Shown here in pieces: positions 58,048-64,000 of a stretch of DNA of 64,000 nt (position 1 is the first letter of the stretch; the number at the start of each line of letters is the position of its first letter). The notes beneath the pieces are model-generated. The model was not told where the DNA came from. It was given only the letters and a program-made list of their open reading frames with translations, and ran no database searches. The stretch is taken from positions 20,190 through 84,189 of the forward strand of contig JAVJSU010000043.1 of assembly GCA_040219275.1 (NCBI GenBank), written 5' to 3'. Origin of the DNA: JAVJSU01 sp040219275 (GTDB lineage Bacteria > Chloroflexota > Anaerolineae > Aggregatilineales > Phototrophicaceae). The translations under genes and the position numbers were made by a program.

Positions 58048-58075
58048 AGCTAAAAGCCAGAAGCCAATAGCTTTT
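58048..58075. repeat. 7-bp-period degenerate repeat
   Basis: AGCTAAAAGCCAGAAGCCAA followed by TAGCTTTT, abutting the livH stop codon. Confidence 0.6.
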
Positions 58076-58077
58076 CT

Positions 58078-59304
58078 CTAAATCCGCTCTATTCGCTTCT
58101 GACCGAACAACCCATCAGGACGGATGACCAGCACAACCATCAACACCAGATACGGCGCGAGTTCCGTGCCTGCCTGCGTGCCGGGGAACATCAAATTCGC
58201 CCATTCCTGCACCAGACCAATCACCAACCCGCCGATCAGCGCCCCGCCGATAGACTCCAGCCCACCCAGCAACACCGCCGGAAACGCGCTCAAGGCGATG
58301 AGCGGTAAATTTTGCGATAGGCTCGTCGCACCACCCTGCAACACACCGGCGACAGTCGCCAGTAATGCCGCAATCGCCCATGCTACCGCGAGGATGAAGC
58401 GCACCCGCAACCCGACAGACTGCGCCAATTGCTGATCTTCCGCCGTCGCGCGCATCGCCAAACCGACGTTGGTATAGCGGAAGAAGGCGACAAATCCAGC
58501 AAATGCCAGCAAAGACAGCGCGAAGGCGATACTCAACTGCGTGTTGATAATCACCCGCCCCTCAAGGAACGTATCCGAGGCGTTGTAAATATACGTCGGA
58601 TAATCAATGCCCAGACTGCTCACACCGTTGAAGACCTGTAGCGGAATTTCCACACTGCCCCAGAACAATTGCGTGAAGCCATGCAATAATTCGTTGACCG
58701 CCAGCGTCATTAGCACCGCCGCGAATAACGGCTGACCGATCAACGGGCGAATGGCGAGTCGTTCCGTCAGCAACCCCAGCAGAACCGAGCCGACACCCGC
58801 GCCGACCACCGCACGAAACAACTTCAGGTCACCGGACGGAAAATACATCAGAACCGTCAACACAATGACTGCCACCGCGCCAATCGCTAAATTGCGCGGA
58901 TTACGAAGATCGCGTAAGCCGTTCATGCTGATGACCGTAATGACCGTGACCAATGCCAGCACAAACACCGCCACTAATGAGACATCGGTACGGGCGAAAA
59001 AGGTATGGAAGATCAATGCGCCCGTCAGCATCATGTAACCATGTGCGAAGTTAAACACGCCTGATGCCTTGTTGATGACCACAATCCCTAGCGCGATCAG
59101 CGAATAAATTCCACCGACCAGCAATCCCGTGATGGTCGTCGTCAGCATACGGGCGAGGTTCGGGGCAGAGCCAACACGTTCGGGCCACAGCAGAGCGAAG
59201 GCGATCAGCAACGCAATCGCCGCACCCGCATATGTCCCGTATTCTTTCCAATTCACCCCCGCCGGAGTGGAGGTTTCTGTTTTGGGCTTAACAGCTTGCG
59301 TCAC
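58078..59304 (-). CDS. livH: Branched-chain amino acid-type ABC transporter permease, LivH-like
   Basis: 408 residues with about nine to ten membrane segments, longer than the roughly 300 residues usual for LivH. Motifs: LLVGGIYSLIALGIVVINKASGVFNFAHG, RTLAVNELLHG-like LMTLAVNELLHGFTQ, YTNVGLAMRATAEDQQLAQS (EAA-like loop), and PAVLLGGLESIGGALIGGLV. The extra length lies in a 40-residue polar N-terminus and an inserted hydrophobic stretch (about 105-170). GTG start with AAGGAC. Confidence 0.9.
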   Translation of the reverse strand: MTQAVKPKTETSTPAGVNWKEYGTYAGAAIALLIAFALLWPERVGSAPNLARMLTTTITGLLVGGIYSLIALGIVVINKASGVFNFAHGYMMLTGALIFHTFFARTDVSLVAVFVLALVTVITVISMNGLRDLRNPRNLAIGAVAVIVLTVLMYFPSGDLKLFRAVVGAGVGSVLLGLLTERLAIRPLIGQPLFAAVLMTLAVNELLHGFTQLFWGSVEIPLQVFNGVSSLGIDYPTYIYNASDTFLEGRVIINTQLSIAFALSLLAFAGFVAFFRYTNVGLAMRATAEDQQLAQSVGLRVRFILAVAWAIAALLATVAGVLQGGATSLSQNLPLIALSAFPAVLLGGLESIGGALIGGLVIGLVQEWANLMFPGTQAGTELAPYLVLMVVLVIRPDGLFGQKRIERI

Positions 59305-59501
59305 AGTAATAAGTCCTTAGTTCAATAGTTTCAGTAAACAGTATTCAGATGTTAGATATTAGACAAAAGACATTGATGTCCGTAGGGGAGACCTGTTAGG
59401 TCGCCCTTTGTTTCATAATTTCCAGTAAACAGTTAACTTTGTAGGGGCGAGCCAACGTGCTACGTCGCCTTGATGTGTTTTTTACTAATCTACTAACCAC
59501 G
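59305..59501. repeat. Intergenic with two family-B palindromes
   Basis: GTAGGGGAGACCTGTTAGGT plus CGCCC at 59382-59407 and a degenerate copy GTAGGGGCGAGCCAACGTGC at 59441-59469, each preceded by a CAGTAAACAGT phrase. They lie between the acyl-CoA ligase stop and the livH start. Confidence 0.6.
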
Positions 59502-61496
59502 CTAAACATTAACCGTCGCCACCTTCACCGACGTTTCAATCACACCACTGCGCCCATCACGATATTTGACCTCCGCGCTGACCGTCACCGCGTCTTTATC
59601 GCCGTACATCGCATCCAGCATTTCGCCGTAGCGTTGCTCCAGCGCACGGCGGCGCAACTTACGGGTACGCGTCAATTCGGCTTCGTCCGCATCAAAGGCT
59701 TTGTGCAAAATCACAAATTTACGGATGCGGGCATGTTCCGGCAGGGTATCGTTCACACGGTCAATCTCTTTACGGATGATCTCGTAGACTTCCGGCTTTT
59801 GCGTCAGATCAACATACGTCGTGAAGTGAACGCGATTTTTCTCCGCCCAGCGGGAGACATTCTCGAAGTCGATAATGATAATCGCGGTCACAAATTCCAT
59901 ATCAAAACCGCCCACCGCCATCACATCCTGAATAAAGCGGCTAAACTTCAAGCGTCCTTCGATATATTGCGGGCTAAAACTCTCGCCGTTCGCCAGACCG
60001 ATCATATCTTTCACGCGGTCAAGATAGATGAGATGCCCGTCTTCGTCGATATACCCCGCGTCCCCTGTCATGAAGAAGCCATCGTCATCGAAGGATTCAC
60101 CGGTTTTTTCGTCGTCTTTATAATAGCCAGCGAAAACCGCGTTACTCTTCACACGGATTTCCTGATCGTCCATAATTTTAATTTCGATCCCCGGCAAAAC
60201 TTCGCCCACGCTCGCCAGCTTGACCTCATTTTGATAGTGCATGGTCACGCCTTGCATTTCGGTGGAGCCGTACAAACTCTTGAGTTCCACACCCACCGCA
60301 CGGAAGAAGCGCAGGACATCCGGGCTGAGTGCCGCGCCGGACGTAATCGCATCACGCATCCGCACCATGCCGATTTTGTCACGTAGCGGTTGGAACACCG
60401 CGAACTCACCGATCCAGCGAAGAAAGCGCAGATGCAGTGGGACGGGTTTATGCTCGTCCTCAAGGTCAATAATTTGATAGGCAATCGGCATAAACATGCT
60501 GAACAGCACCTTGTTGATCCAGATGCTATCGTTGATTCGCATTTGCATTGTGCGGGCGATGCCTTCCCATAACCGGCTCGGAAAAAGCAGGGTGCTCGGC
60601 GCAATTTCGCGGATGTCCGTCTGCACCGTTTCCGGACTTTCGGGGAAGTTCACCTGAAAGCCATAAATCAGATGCGAGGTTAAGCCCAGACTTTGCTCGG
60701 TAATCCATGCTAGCGGGCTAAACGACACATAATTATCCGATGGTCGGCGGGGCGTAACCCCTTCAATGTTGGAGTTGGCATAAATCAAATTACGATGCGA
60801 GATCATCGCCGCTTTCGGCAGGCTGGTCGTGCCGGAGGTGTAGCTAAAAAGGGCGATGTCTTTCTCGTCACCCTGCGCGATCATCTCCTCAAATAAATTG
60901 GGATGACTCTTCGCATATTCCCGCCCCAGCGCCTCAACCTCGCTGTAGCTAATCAGCCAATCGCCCTCATAATTCCACAAACCGCGCTCTTCCCAGTAGA
61001 TCACTTTGCGGATTTGTTTAAAGCCGGGTCCAAATGTGGGGTCTTCCAGCAAATCAAGCGCCTTATCACACTGTTCTTGATCGTGCGCGATGAGGAACAT
61101 GGAATCCGAGTTGGTCGTCACATAGCCGAGTTCTTGCAGGTTGGCATCGGTGAAGACCGCCGTCGTCGTGCCGCCCGCACTAAATACAGCCAATTCTGAC
61201 CAGTAAAATTCGGGATCGTTTTCGCCGACAATGGCGACTTTTTCCCCGCGTTGCAAACCGAGGCTCACCAGACCGAGGCAAAAATCGTGCACATGGCGAT
61301 ACACTTCGTTCCATGTATATTCCTGCCAGATGCCAAAACGCTTCTTCCGCATGGCGACGCGTTCGCCATGTGTCTTCACACTTTGCAGGAAGATTTTGGG
61401 TAAGGTATTGGTTTTCGGCGGAATATCCGGTGGCTGTTGACCGCGCTTATTGGTATAGCGTTTAATCTCTTTTTGTTTTTTCTCATTAACAACCAT
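59502..61496 (-). CDS. Long-chain acyl-CoA synthetase (AMP-binding enzyme)
   Basis: 664 residues of the FadD15/LACS type. ATP/AMP motif SYTSGTTSLPKAAMISHRN near residue 215, SLYGSTEMQG (motif with the Glu), MTGDAGYIDEDGHLIYLDRVKD near 470, and RTRKLRRRAL, where a Lys of the C-terminal domain sits at the usual catalytic position. The N-terminus is basic. It activates a carboxylic acid, probably fatty or aryl, as the CoA thioester. It lies 3 bp after livG and before livH, so it is part of the transporter operon. Confidence 0.9.
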   Translation of the reverse strand: MVVNEKKQKEIKRYTNKRGQQPPDIPPKTNTLPKIFLQSVKTHGERVAMRKKRFGIWQEYTWNEVYRHVHDFCLGLVSLGLQRGEKVAIVGENDPEFYWSELAVFSAGGTTTAVFTDANLQELGYVTTNSDSMFLIAHDQEQCDKALDLLEDPTFGPGFKQIRKVIYWEERGLWNYEGDWLISYSEVEALGREYAKSHPNLFEEMIAQGDEKDIALFSYTSGTTSLPKAAMISHRNLIYANSNIEGVTPRRPSDNYVSFSPLAWITEQSLGLTSHLIYGFQVNFPESPETVQTDIREIAPSTLLFPSRLWEGIARTMQMRINDSIWINKVLFSMFMPIAYQIIDLEDEHKPVPLHLRFLRWIGEFAVFQPLRDKIGMVRMRDAITSGAALSPDVLRFFRAVGVELKSLYGSTEMQGVTMHYQNEVKLASVGEVLPGIEIKIMDDQEIRVKSNAVFAGYYKDDEKTGESFDDDGFFMTGDAGYIDEDGHLIYLDRVKDMIGLANGESFSPQYIEGRLKFSRFIQDVMAVGGFDMEFVTAIIIIDFENVSRWAEKNRVHFTTYVDLTQKPEVYEIIRKEIDRVNDTLPEHARIRKFVILHKAFDADEAELTRTRKLRRRALEQRYGEMLDAMYGDKDAVTVSAEVKYRDGRSGVIETSVKVATVNV

Positions 61497-61499
61497 AAT

Positions 61500-62264
61500 T
61501 TATTGTTCCTGTCCCAAATACGCCTTAATAACCGCGTCATCGTGACTAATTTCTTCCGGCGTGCCTTCTGCGATCTTCACGCCGAAGTCCAGCGCCACAA
61601 TCTGATCACAAATATCCATCACCAACCCGATGTCATGCTCAATCAACATGATGGTCATGCCCTGACGTTCGTGAATATCAAGGATGAAGCGCGCCATATC
61701 TTCTTTTTCTTCCACGTTCATCCCCGCCATAGGTTCATCGAGCAACAATAACGACGGTTCCAGCGCCAGCGCCCGTCCAAGCTCCACACGCTTACGCAAC
61801 CCGTAGCTTAAATTACCGACCACCTCGGTACGGATGCGTTCCATTTCTAAAAAGTCAATAATTTCTTCAACACGGTGGCGATGCGCGATTTCTTCATTGC
61901 GGGCGGGTCCCCAGAATAACGCACCCGTCAGCATATTGGATTTCATGTGGAGGTGACGCGCCGCCATGAGGTTATCCAGCGCGGTCATGTTGGTATAGAG
62001 GGCGATATTCTGAAATGTGCGGGAAATGCCAAGTTTGGCACGTTGGAAGGGCGGGGAGTTGGAAATATCCTTCCCCTCCAGAATAATAGACCCTTCCTGA
62101 GGGCGATAAAATCCATTGATGCTGTTAATCAGGCTGGTTTTGCCCGCACCATTAGGACCGATGACGGCGAAGATTTGACCTTCCTCCACCGAAAAATCTA
62201 CGTTCTGCAACGCCTTAATCCCGCCGAAACTCAGCGAGATGTTTTTTACATGCAATTTAGCCAT
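61500..62264 (-). CDS. livG: Branched-chain amino acid-type ABC transporter ATPase, LivG-like
   Basis: A 254-residue ATPase. Walker A GPNGAGKTSLINSINGFY near 33, GISRTFQNIALYTNMTALDN (LivG hallmark), signature LSYGLRKRVELGRALALEPS, Walker B LLLLDEPMAGMN, and IEHDIGLVMDICDQIVALDFG. It is the first gene of the liv/acyl-CoA ligase cluster, with AAAGGG before the ATG and a plausible promoter about 20-45 bp upstream. Confidence 0.92.
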   Translation of the reverse strand: MAKLHVKNISLSFGGIKALQNVDFSVEEGQIFAVIGPNGAGKTSLINSINGFYRPQEGSIILEGKDISNSPPFQRAKLGISRTFQNIALYTNMTALDNLMAARHLHMKSNMLTGALFWGPARNEEIAHRHRVEEIIDFLEMERIRTEVVGNLSYGLRKRVELGRALALEPSLLLLDEPMAGMNVEEKEDMARFILDIHERQGMTIMLIEHDIGLVMDICDQIVALDFGVKIAEGTPEEISHDDAVIKAYLGQEQ

Positions 62265-62283
62265 GAAAACCCTTTGTACAAAG

Positions 62284-62311
62284 AATCTACTATTTATATA
62301 GTTTGGGTCAA
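62284..62311 (-). promoter_or_regulatory. Promoter upstream of livG
   Basis: TTGACC (62306-62311) and TAGATT (62284-62289) on the minus strand are 16 bases apart, about 20 bp before the livG ATG. The match is reasonable but the spacer is short. Confidence 0.4.
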
Positions 62312-62475
62312 TAATACGGATTAAACGGTGATTTTTAAGTAATGTTTAACCCATTATGACCAAATTAATCGAATCAGCGTTAATTAAATCGAATATAACC
62401 TATTCTTGGTTAGATTAGCAAGCGGATTTTACGCCAACTTCCAGATTATTCATTTTTTGCTTACCTATTGCGCAT

Positions 62476-63312
62476 TTAAACGTGCTCATCTAACCATGCG
62501 GTGATGTCATTTAAGACGACGGTTTGTTCCGGTTCGTTATGGATTTCGTGAAAAAGTTCAGGGTAAATTTTGAGGAATTTATCCGGTGAGCCAGCATTCT
62601 GGAAAATGAACTCACTGCCGGATTTCGGCGCGATAGAATCTTTTTCGCCATGCAAAATCAGAAGCGGTAACCGCAGGGTAAAGAGTTTCTCACGCACCGC
62701 CCGCCCGCTATGCACGAAATTCGATGCCATGCCCAGCTTCACCCGCGCATACGTCACATAAGGATCATCAATATAGGCTTGAACCACGTCTTTATCATGC
62801 GAGAGTGATTTGGCATCCAACGAACCAAACGGCAAGCGCGGAACATATTTGCTCAGAAAATCCCCCACGCGGATCATCCACGGCGCGGCGGTTTCATCCA
62901 GATTGATGGGTGTGCCAGTGGAGATCAATCCGCGTAGATCATGTTGATATTCTAAGCAGAACAATAATGAAATCAGTGATCCCATGCTATGCCCATACAT
63001 AAAAATCGGCAGATCACCAACTTCTGCCTGTACGCGGTCAAAATACAGCTTGAGGTCGTTCACAGGCGCGTCAAAACTGTCGAAATAGGCGCGTTCCCCT
63101 GTGCTTCTGCCGTGCCCGCGATGGTCATGGCTATAAACCGCAAAACGGTGATCGGTCAGGTGTTTTGCGACATGCACATAGCGCCCTGAATGTTCGCCGA
63201 TGCCGTGCACCAGCATCACAACGGCGCGTGGGGCGTTCACATCCGGTTTCCATGTAATCGTGTGGAGGGTTTGATTATCCGGGGTTTGTAGCGTGCCTGT
63301 GCTCTCTTGCAT
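62476..63312 (-). CDS. Monoacylglycerol lipase/lysophospholipase-like alpha/beta hydrolase
   Basis: 278 residues. LVHGIGEHSGRY near 35 (oxyanion HG motif), SHDHRGHGRS, nucleophile elbow MYGHSMGSLISLL near 107, acid in LHGEKDSIAPKSG, and His in ELFHEIHNE. This is the complete triad and the HGxGEHxxRY wording of the monoglyceride lipase/PldB group. It has no signal peptide, so cytosolic. Being upstream of the liv/acyl-CoA ligase cluster it could release fatty acids for activation, but it has its own 210-bp upstream gap to livG, so this is inference. Confidence 0.85.
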   Translation of the reverse strand: MQESTGTLQTPDNQTLHTITWKPDVNAPRAVVMLVHGIGEHSGRYVHVAKHLTDHRFAVYSHDHRGHGRSTGERAYFDSFDAPVNDLKLYFDRVQAEVGDLPIFMYGHSMGSLISLLFCLEYQHDLRGLISTGTPINLDETAAPWMIRVGDFLSKYVPRLPFGSLDAKSLSHDKDVVQAYIDDPYVTYARVKLGMASNFVHSGRAVREKLFTLRLPLLILHGEKDSIAPKSGSEFIFQNAGSPDKFLKIYPELFHEIHNEPEQTVVLNDITAWLDEHV

Positions 63313-63417
63313 GGGGTGCTCCAGCTGTTTTAAGTGTAGGTCAGTTTCAAATGAAGGCGGTTCGGGTACTCAGCATTATATTTACCCGAACCGCTAATTT
63401 GACCCTAATTGTATCAC

Positions 63418-63723
63418 TCAAAACTCCTGCTCGGTATATTCGAGGTTGGGATCAGGCTGTTTTTCTAACCAGTATTGCGACCCACTAGAACTCCGCCCGA
63501 AAATACCCTGCATCACCATCTCGCGCCTCAGTAACGCCCAATCATCAAAGGTGTGGTGCGCTTTAAGAATTTCGTTGACTTCGCGCTCGGTATAAATTTT
63601 ACCGGATTCAAATTTGCTCGTGAAATATGCCAGCAACGGCGCGCGATCAGAGCGATTCCGTCGGGCGGGCCAGCGCGTCACGCGACCCTGTGCATCAAGA
63701 TAAGGTTTTACAGCATCGTCCAT
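63418..63723 (-). CDS. DUF2087 protein, about 101 aa
   Basis: VTRWPARRNRSDRAPLLAYF, GKIYTEREVNEILKAHHTFDDWALLRREMV, and GIFGRSSSGSQYWL are the conserved blocks of DUF2087, a small helical domain often found with ArsR or other regulators. Here it stands alone. AGGAAAACC precedes the ATG. The function is unknown; a nucleic-acid-binding role has been suggested from its fusions. Confidence 0.82.
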   Translation of the reverse strand: MDDAVKPYLDAQGRVTRWPARRNRSDRAPLLAYFTSKFESGKIYTEREVNEILKAHHTFDDWALLRREMVMQGIFGRSSSGSQYWLEKQPDPNLEYTEQEF

Positions 63724-64000
63724 CAGGTTTTCCTTTCGCTATTTAACCATAACGCGAAGTATACACCTGAAATTTGTTTGTGTAAACCTTTATGACCCCT
63801 TATGAGACATAAATCTGCTAATGTAAAGGGAAAATTTGCTCTGTTGCGAAGTGCCGCCAATGGCTCAAACCCATCGGCTAACTATAGTGTAAAACCCTGC
63901 TGAAGCAGGCTATTCTTCCCGTACATTTGTGAAAACAGCCCACTTCAGTGGGGTTTCGAAAATCATTCTAGCATTGGGGTTTCAGCCCAATGCGATTTTG
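63724..64000. repeat. Intergenic with a set of short hairpins
   Basis: After an AT-rich stretch, hairpins occur at about 63895-63909 (CCTGC…GCAGG), 63938-63955 (CCCAC…GTGGG) and 63971-63993 (GCATTGGG…CCCAATGC), spaced by about 30 bp. They share GGGTTTCAGCCC-type wording and look like a tandem of palindromic elements. The set runs to the window edge. I see no ORF. Confidence 0.55.

Larger units (their letters stand above)
57743..58077. other. Intergenic between livM and livH, built of dispersed repeats
   Basis: It contains two 7-bp-period arrays (57765-57797 and 58048-58075) and a family-A palindrome (57967-58014). I see no gene. It is unusually long for a gap inside a transporter operon, and repeat insertion explains much of it. 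Confidence 0.65.

Noticed and set aside
54832..58075. CRISPR-like or tRNA-like signal in the repeats of the liv operon gaps
   Set aside because: Units are 7 bp and contiguous, with no spacer structure and no cloverleaf features.

Overview
The window looks like a chromosomal segment from an uncultured or little-studied member of the Chloroflexota, probably near Anaerolineae. This is an inference from gene content. It carries many secreted or anchored beta-propellers with Ser/Thr/Pro-rich linkers, SH3b-tailed secreted proteins, a Ser/Thr kinase-ATPase-TPR regulator, a degenerate shikimate-kinase-like protein, an AMP-ligase interleaved with a Liv-type ABC transporter, and XisH/XisI. I saw no rRNA, tRNA, CRISPR array, phage module or transposase gene. 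Genes lie on both strands in short groups. Many starts have a clear Shine-Dalgarno sequence, and several need GTG or TTG.

Layout. 0-7 kb (minus): a truncated creatininase, an AviRa-like rRNA methyltransferase, a pentapeptide-repeat protein, an anchored propeller, an NDP-sugar epimerase, a GT87-like membrane protein and an orphan FepC-type ATPase with a small membrane protein. 7-17 kb: a large kinase-ATPase-TPR regulator, a lone receiver, a DUF1232 protein, a lipoprotein, a Fes-like esterase, L-serine dehydratase and a receiver-histidine kinase. 17-24 kb: a ferredoxin and a group of secreted proteins (acidic tail, TSP3 repeats plus SH3b, small exported peptides) with an NAGPA-type glycosidase and an Lrp-type RAM protein. 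24-36 kb: DUF421, an RlmM-like methyltransferase, a GIY-YIG/DUF4357 protein, an orphan hydantoinase B, DUF433, XisH/XisI, a DtxR-family regulator, DUF423, a secreted propeller with SH3b, a sugar isomerase and a DUF4037 nucleotidyltransferase.

36-53 kb: indoleamine 2,3-dioxygenase placed tail-to-tail with a TIR-WD40 protein, a DUF4258/YgiT-finger pair, a GT-C glycosyltransferase carrying two dispersed-repeat insertions, secreted and pentapeptide proteins, an SDR/HAD/pseudo-shikimate-kinase operon, a TolB-like protein, a GNAT protein and an APH-fold kinase. The APH-fold gene is preceded by a promoter, a 29-codon ORF and stacked hairpins, which form a candidate attenuator. 53-64 kb (minus): livG, acyl-CoA ligase, livH, livM, livK and livF, then a methyltransferase. 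This is a transporter/ligase cluster whose gaps are filled with 7-bp-period repeats and palindromes. A monoacylglycerol-lipase-like protein and a DUF2087 protein lie upstream of it.

The strongest items for a second look are: the leader ORF and tandem terminators at 52.5-52.9 kb; the TIR-WD40 gene; the two in-frame repeat insertions in the 41-kb glycosyltransferase; the structured intergenic element at 43.8-44.06 kb with a relative at 30.4 kb; the acidic/TSP3 secreted cluster; the liv/acyl-CoA ligase operon; and the short-period repeat arrays.
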